NCBI GenBank assembly: GCA_946629635.1
Contig: CAMOYA010000004.1
Span: 1-57,017 of the forward strand
DNA from: an uncultured Clostridia bacterium
GTDB taxonomy: Bacteria > Bacillota > Clostridia > Christensenellales > Aristaeellaceae
DNA: 57,017 nt
Reading direction: 5' to 3'
Below the pieces are notes generated by a model that saw only the letters and a list, made by a program, of their open reading frames with translations, did not search any database and had not been told where the DNA came from. Positions 15,326 through 24,537 of this stretch are shown here, piece after piece. Every line of letters starts with the position of its first letter. The stretch's first letter is position 1. Position numbers and translations under genes: made by a program.

Positions 15326-16605
15326 AAATCCAGCACCGCCGCGCCTTCCGGCCGGATATTCAGGGCATGGCACGTGCCCTTTCCGAACGCCTTTTCCATT
15401 TCAGCGATGAAGGAAGCCGTCTCCCCTGCCGGAACAAAATTCAGCGTTGTTCCGGCGAAACCGCCTCCGTGAACCCGCCAGGCGCCCGTGCCCTTCAGCA
15501 TGTTTTCCGCCAGGCACAGGGCCAGGCTCAGGCTCTGGTCTCCGCCCTGGGCATAAACGTTCTGAAGGTACATGTAGCTGGAGCGCCCGCTGTCGATGAT
15601 CAGCTTCAGGAAATCCTCTGTCCGTCCTTCCTCCAGCGCCTTCACTTCCTCAGGCACCCTCGCATCCTCGTCGACGAAATGGAATGCCCGGATCAGCGCC
15701 CGGTCCGAAACCTTCGTCCGCAGCTGTCCGATCGCGTTCATCATCTGCTCCCGGGTAATTCCCCGCAGGTATTCCTGCCCGAGGCAGGCCGCTACGCTGC
15801 GCATCTCCGCCGGAATCGCCGCATATTCATCCGTCAGATCCGCATGGGATCCTCCGGTGGCAACGACCACCAGTTCCAGCCCGTCCCTGGAAAAGTCGTA
15901 CTGCAGCGGGCGTACCTCCGGTTCTCCGGGATCCCGGAAATCCACGGTCACCAGTCCGCCCGCCGCGCTGGCCATCTGATCCAGCAGACCGCTCGGCTTG
16001 CCGAAGTACACGTTCTCCGCGCGCTGGCTGATCTGTGCCCGCAGCGTATACGGCATATCGAACCGGTTGTACAGGCAGTCCAGCACACCGGTCAGCATCA
16101 CTTCCAGCGCAGCGGAGCTGCTCAGTCCGCTGCCCCCGGCCACCGTGGAGGTCACGCAGGCATCAAAGCCGCCGATCCGGTAGCCCGCTTCCTTCATTCC
16201 CGCAGCGACGCCGCGAATCAGCGCTGCAGTGGTTCCCTGCTCCTCCGGCTGCATTTCCAGCTGATCCAGATTCAGCGTAATGTCCGGATAGCCTTCGCTG
16301 TAGAAATGTACCGTCATATCCTCCCGGGCGGTCACCGCAGCCAGCGCATCCAGATTCACCGCAGCCGCCAGAACCCGTCCATGATTGTGATCCGTGTGGT
16401 TTCCGCCGATCTCGGTCCTTCCGGGAGCGCTGACCAGACGAATCCGTCCCCGGTCGCCGAATACATCGCGATGCCGTTCAATCAGCGCCGCATACCGGCC
16501 CTGCTGCGCCTTCAGCATTTCCCCGCCGGAGCCGTACAGGCGCTTCAGCTTCTGTACCGCCTGTTCAGACTTCAGTTGACTCACCATTTCATCCCATCGA
16601 TTCAT
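15322..16605 (-). CDS. galK: Galactokinase
   Basis: This GHMP-family kinase of 427 residues phosphorylates D-galactose to alpha-D-galactose 1-phosphate with ATP. All three GHMP motifs are visible: the substrate motif APGRTEIGGNHTDHNHG, the ATP loop VAGGSGLSSSAALEV, and the C-terminal VHGGGFAGTT. It begins with an ATGA overlap on the stop of the binding-protein gene and ends with an ATGA overlap on tsaE. galT and galE are not in the window. Functionally it complements the GH112 enzyme, which already releases galactose 1-phosphate; galK would salvage free galactose. Confidence 0.95.
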   Translation of the reverse strand: MNRWDEMVSQLKSEQAVQKLKRLYGSGGEMLKAQQGRYAALIERHRDVFGDRGRIRLVSAPGRTEIGGNHTDHNHGRVLAAAVNLDALAAVTAREDMTVHFYSEGYPDITLNLDQLEMQPEEQGTTAALIRGVAAGMKEAGYRIGGFDACVTSTVAGGSGLSSSAALEVMLTGVLDCLYNRFDMPYTLRAQISQRAENVYFGKPSGLLDQMASAAGGLVTVDFRDPGEPEVRPLQYDFSRDGLELVVVATGGSHADLTDEYAAIPAEMRSVAACLGQEYLRGITREQMMNAIGQLRTKVSDRALIRAFHFVDEDARVPEEVKALEEGRTEDFLKLIIDSGRSSYMYLQNVYAQGGDQSLSLALCLAENMLKGTGAWRVHGGGFAGTTLNFVPAGETASFIAEMEKAFGKGTCHALNIRPEGAAVLDL

Positions 16606-18119
16606 GGCTCTGCTTCACTCCGTTTCTCCAGATATTTCTGCCAGATGCCGACCGCACTGTTCAGTCCCTTTTCCCGAACAGTGTTGCAGAAAACGGCCCA
16701 TTGATCGTCATTCAGTTCAACATCCCCGGTGACAAATGCGGCCATCGCCTGCTCCGCATAGCCCATCAGATCCTTCTGAATCCGGGCGATCTCCGCTTCG
16801 TCCTCCCGGCTGAGCGTGACCAGCGGGAAAGGTAGAACAGCGTATTCCTTCACCCGGGCAAGCATTTCAATCGTCCGCCGGGTACTTTCTTCCGCATAAT
16901 GAAGCTGGAAGTCCTCCAGGGCCAGTCCGGGCGGAATGCTGCCGCCCGCAATCGTATGCTGCGGCAGGATCTCCTGCGCCACCGTGGTCAGGTCCTCATT
17001 CCACTCCCACATGCCGCTGTCGTTCCAGCTGTATTCCTCGCCTTCCTTGCCATACTGCGCGAGCTTCGACCCTTCCTCCGTATACAGGTAATTGACCCAG
17101 CTGATCAGCTTTTCCGGCTCCCTGCAGGCGGATGTAATCGCGAATGTACCGCGGATCACTCCGCCGGTCAGATCCCGGTAGATCCGCTCGCCCTGATACT
17201 CCAGCGGCAGAAGCGTCTCGTACTGGTCCATCGCCGATGCCGGCAGCACAGTCAGCGGCGTCGCGCTCAGAATCACCCCGTAGGGGACCGCCTTTTTTTC
17301 ATCGGTGATCTGGCGCAGCGTGTCCACGGTGCGGAACCCGTTCGGATCCAGCAGCTTTTCCGTCCACAGATCGTGCAGCCAGGAAAGGAAAGCACGGTTC
17401 TCATCCGTTGTCAGGGCGCTCTCCGCCTTCCCGCTCCGTGCGGAGATGTAATAATCGTTATCGATGATGCCAAAGGCGTGGGCCAGGAACCGCAGCTCCC
17501 ACATTCCCAGGAAAGCCAGGGGGATCTCATCCTTCTGGCCGTTGTTGTTCGGATCCCCATCCCGGAATGCCACCAGCACCTGCTTCAGTTCCTCCGCGTT
17601 GCCCGGAATTTCCAGCCCCACACGCTTCAGCCAGCGGGTGTTGATCCACATCACGTCGTTGTTCTGCATGGTGTTGAATTCCGGCAGGGCAGCAATCTGC
17701 CCCCCGGGAAGGACCACATCCTTCAGCCATTCCGGATGCGCTTCAAACTGCGCCCAAAGATCCGGCGCATATGTTTCCAGATAGGGGCGAAGGTCGATCA
17801 GAACGCCGCTGTCATACATGTCCCGGATTTCACTCTGCTTCAGCTCCGGGCTGAACAGTACATCCGGCAGATCTTCTCCGCGCGCAATCTCCGTTTTTCT
17901 CTGGCTCCAGCCGCTTTCGCCGTTGTACTCCCTGAACTGGAAACTGATTCCCGTTTTTTCCTGCATCCGGCTGAAAAAAAGGTTCGTCTCCCAGTCAGTG
18001 GTGCTGCTTTCCCCGGCAAATCCTTCCAGGATATAATCCGGGGCCTTCGGCGCTTCCGCCTGAGCGGCAGACACCAGTACCATCATCAGAATCAGCAGCG
18101 CTGCGAGCATTCTGCGCAT
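16602..18119 (-). CDS. Extracellular solute-binding protein (orphan)
   Basis: This 505-residue family 1 extracellular solute-binding protein has a signal peptide (residues 1-22, cut after AAQA) but no lipobox cysteine. Features of sugar-binding members are GISFQFREYNGES near the N-terminus, RGEDLPDVLFSPEL, and a DGDPNNNGQKDEIP segment, a calcium-loop-like motif seen in many clostridial sugar-binding proteins. No permease or ATPase is adjacent, so it must work with transport parts encoded elsewhere or act as a sensor. Its stop overlaps galK, which points to a galactose-containing ligand (inference). The start follows GGGGGA; no promoter is obvious between it and the ftsZ terminator. Confidence 0.85.
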   Translation of the reverse strand: MRRMLAALLILMMVLVSAAQAEAPKAPDYILEGFAGESSTTDWETNLFFSRMQEKTGISFQFREYNGESGWSQRKTEIARGEDLPDVLFSPELKQSEIRDMYDSGVLIDLRPYLETYAPDLWAQFEAHPEWLKDVVLPGGQIAALPEFNTMQNNDVMWINTRWLKRVGLEIPGNAEELKQVLVAFRDGDPNNNGQKDEIPLAFLGMWELRFLAHAFGIIDNDYYISARSGKAESALTTDENRAFLSWLHDLWTEKLLDPNGFRTVDTLRQITDEKKAVPYGVILSATPLTVLPASAMDQYETLLPLEYQGERIYRDLTGGVIRGTFAITSACREPEKLISWVNYLYTEEGSKLAQYGKEGEEYSWNDSGMWEWNEDLTTVAQEILPQHTIAGGSIPPGLALEDFQLHYAEESTRRTIEMLARVKEYAVLPFPLVTLSREDEAEIARIQKDLMGYAEQAMAAFVTGDVELNDDQWAVFCNTVREKGLNSAVGIWQKYLEKRSEAEP

Positions 18120-18139
18120 CTTCCGTCCCCCATTTCCTT

Positions 18140-18170
18140 AAAAATTCAGCGGAGCTGTCGCCCCGCTGAA
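18140..18170 (-). terminator. Terminator of ftsA-ftsZ
   Basis: TTCAGCGG and CCGCTGAA form an eight-bp stem followed on the minus strand by TTTTT, 19 bases after the ftsZ stop. It is a standard intrinsic terminator. Some read-through may feed the downstream chain, which lacks an evident promoter. Confidence 0.85.
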
Positions 18171-18188
18171 GGGATTGTTTTTCCGGTT

Positions 18189-19649
18189 TTATCTTCTTCT
18201 TTTCAGGAATCCGGGCACGCCGTGGTCATCCGTCGTCATGGCCTGATTCTGCGGGATTGCCTGAAAACTGCCGGTCTGTCCGGTCACCTGGCCGTTGCTG
18301 TTGAACAGCGGCTGATAGTTTTGCGGCTGGTTCGCCGCGAAAGGCTGCATCGGCGCTGCCTGCATGCCCGTGTCCGCCGTGTCTGCGTTCATGGGCTGGA
18401 AGGGCCGGGTCGCCTGCACGCTCTGCGGCGCCGTGGGCTGATAGCTGAATCCGGTCTGGAAGGATCCGGTGTTCACCATGCCGGGAACCCCCATGCTCGG
18501 CCGGCTGGTGCTGGTAAAGGTGGGAACCTCGCCCGTATTGCCGCCGATGAAGCCGCTGCCGGACGCGTTGCCGCTGAAGGAGTCCCGGATCGGGCTCGCG
18601 TCGCTCTTCTGGAAGTTGGTTCCGAAGGAGCCGAACAGCCGCTCATGCTCCAGCTCCCGCGGCTTTCTCGCCGGTTCCTTCGACGGGAAGGGCGTCTTCT
18701 CAAACCCGGTTGCGATGACGGTGATCCGGACGTCTTCGCCCATGGTCTCATCGATTCCCGCACCGAAGATAATATTGGCATCCGGATCCGCCGCTTCCAT
18801 GATCAGGTTGGCGGCTTCGTTGATATCCACGATCGAGATGTCGGCTCCGCCGGTCACGTTGATCAGTACGGCGCGGGCGCCATCGATATTCGTTTCCAGC
18901 AGCGGAGACGCAATCGCGTTCTTGGCCGCCTCGACCAGCTTGTTCTCGCCGCTGCCGATGCCGATGCCCATATGCGCCATTCCGCCGGATTCCATCACGG
19001 TCTTGACGTCCGCAAAGTCCAGGTTGATCATCGCGGGCACGGCGATCAGGTCGCTGATGCCCTGGATGCCCTGGCGCAGCACATCGTCCGCAATCCGGAA
19101 AGCTTCCAGCATCGTCGTCCCCTTGTTGACGACCTGGAGCAGCCGGTCGTTCGGAATGACCACCAGCGTATCCACGTGCTGCTTCAGCTCTTCAATGCCG
19201 GCTTCCGCATTCTTCATGCGCTGCTTGCCCTCAAAATTGAACGGCTTGGTCACAACGGCGATGGTCAGCGTTCCCAGATCCCGGGCAATTTCCGCCACGA
19301 TGGGAGCCGCGCCCGTCCCGGTGCCGCCGCCCATTCCGGCGGTAATGAACACCAGATCTGCCCCTTTCAGCGCGGATGCGAGCTCCTCTCTGCTCTCCTC
19401 AGCAGCGCGACGGCCCACCTCGGGGATCGCGCCGGCGCCAAGACCCTTCGTCAGCTTCTCGCCGATCTGAATCTTGACCTGCGCGGCGGACTGGCCCAGG
19501 GCCTGCTTGTCCGTGTTCACGGAGATGAACTCCACGCCTCTCAGCCCCGCGTCCACCATGCGGTTGACGGCATTGTTCCCGCCGCCGCCGCATCCGACGA
19601 CCTTGATGGAAGCAAAGGTGTTCTGCTCTTCATTCTGAAACTCGATCAT
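18189..19649 (-). CDS. ftsZ: Cell division protein FtsZ
   Basis: FtsZ is the tubulin-like GTPase that forms the division ring. The protein has 486 residues; the family usually has 360-400, and the excess is a long Gln/Pro/Ser-rich linker (about 325-470). The GTP motif [10 protein letters not shown] is at 107-116, preceded by [14 protein letters not shown]. The C-terminal peptide [10 protein letters not shown] is the binding site for FtsA and other partners. The start at 19649 follows GGGAGG; the longer open frame continues into ftsA. It begins four bases after the ftsA stop, and the two are co-transcribed from the promoter at 20924-20952. Confidence 0.98.
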   Translation of the reverse strand: MIEFQNEEQNTFASIKVVGCGGGGNNAVNRMVDAGLRGVEFISVNTDKQALGQSAAQVKIQIGEKLTKGLGAGAIPEVGRRAAEESREELASALKGADLVFITAGMGGGTGTGAAPIVAEIARDLGTLTIAVVTKPFNFEGKQRMKNAEAGIEELKQHVDTLVVIPNDRLLQVVNKGTTMLEAFRIADDVLRQGIQGISDLIAVPAMINLDFADVKTVMESGGMAHMGIGIGSGENKLVEAAKNAIASPLLETNIDGARAVLINVTGGADISIVDINEAANLIMEAADPDANIIFGAGIDETMGEDVRITVIATGFEKTPFPSKEPARKPRELEHERLFGSFGTNFQKSDASPIRDSFSGNASGSGFIGGNTGEVPTFTSTSRPSMGVPGMVNTGSFQTGFSYQPTAPQSVQATRPFQPMNADTADTGMQAAPMQPFAANQPQNYQPLFNSNGQVTGQTGSFQAIPQNQAMTTDDHGVPGFLKRRR

Positions 19650-19653
19650 GCTC

Positions 19654-20847
19654 TTAACCTCCCAACAGACTACGGAAAAAGTCCTTGATCCTGCCGCCCG
19701 CACCGGCCGCCGGCTGGTGCTGCTGCTCAATGGTGTCAATGATCAGATCCATCAGGCCCAGTGCGCTGGAGAAGCTGTGGCTGTTCAGCTTGGTGGTTCT
19801 CCGGGGCGTCTCCTGCACGGGGCGGCTCAGCCGCCCTGCCAGATATTCCTTTCCGCCCCGGTTGAAGCTCAGCCCGCCTCCGGTCAGGAATACGCTGCTC
19901 CAGCTTCCCAGTCCGCCAAAGTCCTCATCCACCGCCTCCCGGATCCGGTCGCAGATTTCATCCAGCGCCTTGCAGATCACAGGCTTGACCTGTTCCCGGG
20001 TAAACACGATTCCCTTTTGCCCGTCGGCGCCGGGAACCTCGTACGTTTCGCCGGTGGTGTCGATCCCGTAGACAAACTTGCGCTTGATGTCCTCCGCGGC
20101 GCTGAGGCTGATATCCAGTTCCTCGGCCAGGGCGACCGCAATGTCTCCCCCGCCCAGTTCCAGCACCTTGTGATAAATGATCGCGTCTCCTTCAACGCCG
20201 ATGATTTCCGTGTTCAGATAGCCCATATCAATGAGCACGGAGGTGTGATCCCGCTCCTGTTCGCTCAGATAGAGCATCGCCTCGCCGGCGGATGTGGAGT
20301 AGAACCCGGTCACCACGATCCCCAGATCCGCCATCCGGTTCGTCACATCGTCCACAAAGAAGCGGTTGCCGACGACGAAGCTGATGAACGCCGTCATCTC
20401 CCGTCCTTTCATGCCGACGGGTTCCAGCGTTTTCTTTCCGCTGTCCACCATGAACCAGGCAGGGCTGGAATGCACCACGACGCCGGGCAGATTGGTCAGG
20501 TTTTCGGCCGCCTTGCTGAAGGCTGTCTTCACATCCGCGGAAGTCACCCTCGGATCCGTCCCCTTCAGGGGAATCGTCACCTTGGTCGCATAAACCTGGG
20601 TGAACGCGCCGGGGACGCCCACATTGATCTCCCGGATCTTGCTGCCCGCCTGCTCCTCCGCGTCGCTGATCGCGCGGCGGATGGCTTCATCCAGCTGGCC
20701 CGGATTGTTCCACCCCTCCGCAAGAAATCCGTCATATTTCGCCACACCGGCAGCCACGATGTCACACCGCTGACTGCCGCTGTTTTCCGCCACAAGGGTG
20801 ACGATCTTGCTCGTCCCGAAGTCGATGGCTGCGACCGTCGTTTTCAT
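19654..20847 (-). CDS. ftsA: Cell division protein FtsA
   Basis: FtsA is an actin-like ATPase that tethers FtsZ to the membrane. The 397-residue protein opens with the ASKHA phosphate-1 motif [15 protein letters not shown], has the 1C-type [14 protein letters not shown] segment, [13 protein letters not shown] (phosphate-2) and [13 protein letters not shown] (adenosine motif). The C-terminal [13 protein letters not shown] is a likely amphipathic membrane helix. The start at 20847 follows GGAGGG; the open frame upstream lies in the leader. It is the first gene of a two-gene unit with ftsZ. Confidence 0.95.
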   Translation of the reverse strand: MKTTVAAIDFGTSKIVTLVAENSGSQRCDIVAAGVAKYDGFLAEGWNNPGQLDEAIRRAISDAEEQAGSKIREINVGVPGAFTQVYATKVTIPLKGTDPRVTSADVKTAFSKAAENLTNLPGVVVHSSPAWFMVDSGKKTLEPVGMKGREMTAFISFVVGNRFFVDDVTNRMADLGIVVTGFYSTSAGEAMLYLSEQERDHTSVLIDMGYLNTEIIGVEGDAIIYHKVLELGGGDIAVALAEELDISLSAAEDIKRKFVYGIDTTGETYEVPGADGQKGIVFTREQVKPVICKALDEICDRIREAVDEDFGGLGSWSSVFLTGGGLSFNRGGKEYLAGRLSRPVQETPRRTTKLNSHSFSSALGLMDLIIDTIEQQHQPAAGAGGRIKDFFRSLLGG

Positions 20848-20923
20848 AGAATGTTCCCTCCTGCAATTGCAGATCCGGCCCGGAAGGCACGCCAAAACTA
20901 CAATTAAATGCGAATCACAAGTT

Positions 20924-20952
20924 ATTATATTCTTTTTGCGCAGGCATTGCAA
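20924..20952 (-). promoter_or_regulatory. ftsA-ftsZ promoter
   Basis: TTGCAA (20947-20952), a 17-base spacer and a perfect TATAAT (20924-20929) on the minus strand. The expected start is near 20917, about 70 bases upstream of ftsA. A cre-like sequence at 20948-20961 overlaps the -35. Confidence 0.85.
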
Positions 20953-20995
20953 GCGTTTTCCTGCACTTTATTACATTTTTATGCAAATATTGTTA

Positions 20996-21027
20996 CAAAA
21001 AATACCCGCCTTCAGACGGAAGACGGG
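20996..21027 (-). terminator. Terminator of the murE-mraY-murD-ftsQ unit
   Basis: CCCGTCTTC and GAAGGCGGG form a nine-bp stem (one T-G pair) with a CGTCT loop, followed by TATTTTTT on the minus strand. The ftsQ stop codon lies in the loop and right arm. Confidence 0.8.
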
Positions 21028-22070
21028 GAATAGTAGGGTGTTTCCGGCGTAAGAACGTTGATGGTTCCGCCCTGCTGCCCCTGGCGGAGCAGTTCCTCCC
21101 GAACCAGCAGCATGCTGCGGAGTTTGGCATGAATATTGTTTCGGTCCCCGAGGCTGACCGTATATCCGTCCCGCGTGACCAGCAGGATCGATGAGGTGTT
21201 GCTCAGATCCACGTTCTGAATCAGCCGGGTGCAGTCCATGATCTTCATTTCGAGGAAAAGCTCGCTGAAAACGGATTCCTGGAGGGAGGAGGTGAGCACC
21301 ATCGTCTGGCCGGCCTTGCTCCCGGACCGGATATCCAGCCCCTGAACCTCCGGAAGATCCGCGACGCCGATCCCGGAATCCTCCGATTCAAACAGCACCA
21401 TCCTGTTTTTGTCCATGACGTACAGAATGCCGCACCAGGTCAGCCAGCAGCACGGTTCCCGTTCCTTGACCGCGATGATCACGGTGCCGGGAAACTGCCT
21501 TTCCAGATAGCGGAACTGGAGCGAATAGAAATTGTAGTTACCTTCGCTCGCCGCCGCGGAAAGCGCGGATGCGGTAAACCGCTGTTCCGTCTGCTCCTCG
21601 TTCAGATCCAGCATACCGGATCCGTACCGGATCCCGCTGAACCGGATCACATCCTGCGCGGATACCAGCCGGTTGCCCGTCACGCGGATTTCCCGAACCC
21701 GGAAAACGATCAGATGCAGCACCAGCAGCACCGCGATCGTGACCAGGGAGCCGATGATCAGGTATTTGCTTACACCGGCTTTCTTCTTCAGGGCTTTCTC
21801 CCCGCCCTTTTTCACATCGCCCGCCTGATACTGATACGCCGTCGGCTCCTGCGCCTTCCAGAAGTCGCCCTCCCGGTTCCGGATATTGTCCGATCGCTCC
21901 TTCAGCAGCTCCGGAGCGCTTTCGGGTTCCTCGAACGGATCCGCATTGACGGGGGTCGGTCCAAACCAGGTGTTCTTCTGCCAGTCCCGCAGGCCGGGGT
22001 CACCCGGAAACCGCCTGCTGTCCGCATCTCCCGCCCGCCGTCTTGGGGGCTGTCCGCCCTGTGAATCCAC
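21012..22070 (-). CDS. ftsQ: Cell division protein FtsQ/DivIB
   Basis: This 352-residue bitopic membrane protein belongs to the division complex. A basic and proline-rich cytoplasmic region of about 100 residues is followed by one membrane segment (VSKYLIIGSLVTIAVLLVL, about 99-117). Then comes a POTRA domain with IRVTGNRLVSAQDVIRFSGI and the FtsQ/DivIB beta domain. The start is GTG at 22070 with GGAGG seven bases upstream. The cytoplasmic region is long for DivIB. It follows murD, as in many Bacillota division clusters, but murG, murB and ftsW are absent between them. Confidence 0.88.
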   Translation of the reverse strand: MDSQGGQPPRRRAGDADSRRFPGDPGLRDWQKNTWFGPTPVNADPFEEPESAPELLKERSDNIRNREGDFWKAQEPTAYQYQAGDVKKGGEKALKKKAGVSKYLIIGSLVTIAVLLVLHLIVFRVREIRVTGNRLVSAQDVIRFSGIRYGSGMLDLNEEQTEQRFTASALSAAASEGNYNFYSLQFRYLERQFPGTVIIAVKEREPCCWLTWCGILYVMDKNRMVLFESEDSGIGVADLPEVQGLDIRSGSKAGQTMVLTSSLQESVFSELFLEMKIMDCTRLIQNVDLSNTSSILLVTRDGYTVSLGDRNNIHAKLRSMLLVREELLRQGQQGGTINVLTPETPYYSPSSV

Positions 22071-22111
22071 GCAATTGCCTCCTCATGCCGTATTTCAGAC
22101 TTTGGTTTGTT

Positions 22112-23482
22112 TTATTTCCGGCTTTTCAGTTCGCCAACAATCTCTTTGAATATCCGACCGCGTTCTTCATAGTCTTTGAACATATCGAAGCTGGCGCATG
22201 CCGGGCTGAGCAGCACATTCCATCCGTCATCTGCGCTGTTGCGCGCCTTTTCGACTGCTTCCCCCAGCGAACCCGCGTCATCGATGGACTCAAAGCCTGC
22301 GCGCTTCAGGCTGGCACGGATCAGCTCCGCCGTTTCGCCGATCAGGATGGCTTTGCGGATCATGGGACTCTGGACGATTTCCCGCGAAAGCGGATCGAAC
22401 GACGTATGCTTGTCGAATCCGCCGAGGATGATCACCGTCGGTTCCATCATGGTCTGGACAGCCTTGATCGTTGAGTCCACATTGGTGCCCTTGCTGTCAT
22501 TGATATAGGTGATTCCGTCCAGCGTCCGCACCTTCTCAATCCGATGCTCCACGCCGCGGAAAGTCTTCAGCGTATGCCGGATCACCGGGATCGGAACCTT
22601 CATCGCCGCCGCAACGCAGATCGCCCCCAGCGCGTTTTCCAGATTGTGCGGCCCGGGGATATAGATTTCGTCAGGCCGGCAAACCTTCTTTTCCGTACCG
22701 TCCATGCGGATCAGAATCTGACCGTCGCGGACGAAGGCGCCTTCCCGGACTTCCCTTTTCCGGCTGAATTTCAGCACGTGGCTGCTGACCTGTCGGCTGA
22801 GGCCGGCGAGTCCCGGATCGTCGGCATTGAATACGGCATAATCCTCCGGCGTCTGATTTCCGAAGACCCGCATCTTCATCGCCGTATATACTTCCATGGT
22901 TCCGTGGCGGTTCAGGTGGTCCTCCGTAATGTTGGTCAGCAGCGCCACATGAGGATGGAATGTATCAGCGGTTTCCATCTGGAAGGATGAAACCTCGCTG
23001 ACGATCACATCGTCCTTCTTGCTGACCATCGCTGCCAGGGAGAACGGATATCCGATATTGCCCACCACGTGGGTCACCTTTCCGCTGTTGGAAAAGATCT
23101 CTCCAAGCAGGGAAACCGTTGTCGTCTTTCCGTTGGTTCCCGTCACCGCCACCAGCGTGCCGAGGGACAGCTGGGAGGCCAGCTCCAGTTCTCCGGTCAC
23201 ATAGATGCCCATCTCCCGGGCCTTCGTCACAAAAGGCGCCTGAATCGGAACGCCCGGAGAGATGACCATGCAGTCCTTTCCCTCCAGAAGATCCTCCGTT
23301 CTGCAGCCGAAACGCCGTTCCAGCTGAAGCCCCTCCAGGGGTTTGAGCTGAGCGCCCAGCTCTGCTTCGCTCTTCGCGTCATTGACGGTCACTTCCGCTC
23401 CGTACGCGCGCAGCAGCTGGGCCGCAGCCACGCCGCTGCGCGCCATTCCGACAACCAGGACCTTTTTCTTTTCGTAGTTCAT
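22112..23482 (-). CDS. murD: UDP-N-acetylmuramoylalanine-D-glutamate ligase
   Basis: MurD adds D-glutamate to UDP-MurNAc-L-Ala in the cytosol. It is 456 residues, normal for the family. Visible motifs are the Rossmann start KVLVVGMARSGVAAA, the ATP loop VAVTGTNGKTTTVSL, the metal-binding region LLTNITEDHLNRHG, and the C-terminal INDSKGTNVDST. The start at 23482 follows GGGAGG; the frame upstream overlaps mraY. It is co-transcribed with mraY and murE. Confidence 0.97.
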   Translation of the reverse strand: MNYEKKKVLVVGMARSGVAAAQLLRAYGAEVTVNDAKSEAELGAQLKPLEGLQLERRFGCRTEDLLEGKDCMVISPGVPIQAPFVTKAREMGIYVTGELELASQLSLGTLVAVTGTNGKTTTVSLLGEIFSNSGKVTHVVGNIGYPFSLAAMVSKKDDVIVSEVSSFQMETADTFHPHVALLTNITEDHLNRHGTMEVYTAMKMRVFGNQTPEDYAVFNADDPGLAGLSRQVSSHVLKFSRKREVREGAFVRDGQILIRMDGTEKKVCRPDEIYIPGPHNLENALGAICVAAAMKVPIPVIRHTLKTFRGVEHRIEKVRTLDGITYINDSKGTNVDSTIKAVQTMMEPTVIILGGFDKHTSFDPLSREIVQSPMIRKAILIGETAELIRASLKRAGFESIDDAGSLGEAVEKARNSADDGWNVLLSPACASFDMFKDYEERGRIFKEIVGELKSRK

Positions 23483-23502
23483 CTTGTTCCTCCCGATCTG
23501 TG

Positions 23503-24513
23503 TCATCCCGCGATGCTCAGCACTGCGATCAGGCTCAGAATCATCGTAATTCCGGCATACATGCTGACGATCTGCGTTTCCGAATATCCTTTCTTTTCGA
23601 AATGGTGGTGCACCGGGCTCATCAGGAAGATCCGCTTTCCGTGGGTGGCCTTGAAATAATAGCGCTGCATGATCACGCTGACGCTGCTCATGATCGGTGT
23701 GAAGAAGGTCAGGATCAGCAGCAGCGGAAGGCGGAGCACCATGGCCATCGCCACCGTTCCGCCGCCCAGCAGCATGCTGCCCGTATCCCCCATGAACGTT
23801 TTGGCCGGATAGCGGTTGTAGCGCAGAAAACCGATGCATGCGCCGGTCATTGCCGCCGCAAAAACGCCAGCCGTCCCTGCGTTGGCATCATCGGTGATTC
23901 CGGCCAGGGCGGGTACGGTCATGATCAGCACACAGATCACCAGCCACCCCGCCGAGGAAACCGTGGTCACGGTTCCCAGCAATCCGTCCAGTCCGTCCTG
24001 AAGATTGCTGCTGTTGACGATGAAGATCACCGTCAGAGCCATCACGGGGATATAGAAAAACCCCAGATCCCATTCCGTTCCGACAAAAGGAACGCGGATG
24101 CTGCTTCCGATCATCGGATGGTAATAACAGTATACGCTGAATCCGACGGCCACAACGACCTGCCCCGCGATCTTCTGCCACGGGTTCAGCCCGTCATGAC
24201 GTTTCCGGACCGCCTTGATATAATCGTCCGCAAAGCCCACCGCCATGCTCAGAAAAGCAACGAGCAGCATCGGAATCATCAGATCCCATCCGCCCTTCCA
24301 GGGCAGCGGATGAAAAATCAGCGAGGAAAGAAGGATTCCCGCCGCCATCATCAGTCCGCCCATCACCGGCGTTCCCTGCTTCTGCTGATGGCTCGGTCCC
24401 AGCTCATAGATCGTCTGACCAAAGTGCAGTTTTTTCAGATAGGCAATCAGCCCCGGCCCGATCGCCAGCGCAACCGCAAGACTCAACAGCATGGATCCGA
24501 TCATCCGGTACAT
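23503..24513 (-). CDS. mraY: Phospho-N-acetylmuramoyl-pentapeptide transferase
   Basis: MraY is the integral membrane enzyme that makes lipid I from UDP-MurNAc-pentapeptide and undecaprenyl phosphate. The protein is 336 residues with ten predicted membrane segments. Signature stretches are GTPVMGGLMM, the aspartate pair in FADDYIK, VNSSNLQDGLDGL, and the histidine motif MSPVHHHFEKKG. The substrate must be completed by MurF, whose gene is not present between murE and mraY here, although that is its usual place. Confidence 0.97.
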   Translation of the reverse strand: MYRMIGSMLLSLAVALAIGPGLIAYLKKLHFGQTIYELGPSHQQKQGTPVMGGLMMAAGILLSSLIFHPLPWKGGWDLMIPMLLVAFLSMAVGFADDYIKAVRKRHDGLNPWQKIAGQVVVAVGFSVYCYYHPMIGSSIRVPFVGTEWDLGFFYIPVMALTVIFIVNSSNLQDGLDGLLGTVTTVSSAGWLVICVLIMTVPALAGITDDANAGTAGVFAAAMTGACIGFLRYNRYPAKTFMGDTGSMLLGGGTVAMAMVLRLPLLLILTFFTPIMSSVSVIMQRYYFKATHGKRIFLMSPVHHHFEKKGYSETQIVSMYAGITMILSLIAVLSIAG

Positions 24514-24537
24514 TTCTGGTTCAACCCCGTCCGTTTC

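Noticed and set aside
24514..24537. A hidden or broken murF between murE and mraY
   Set aside because: The gap is only 24 bases, so the gene is absent, not decayed.
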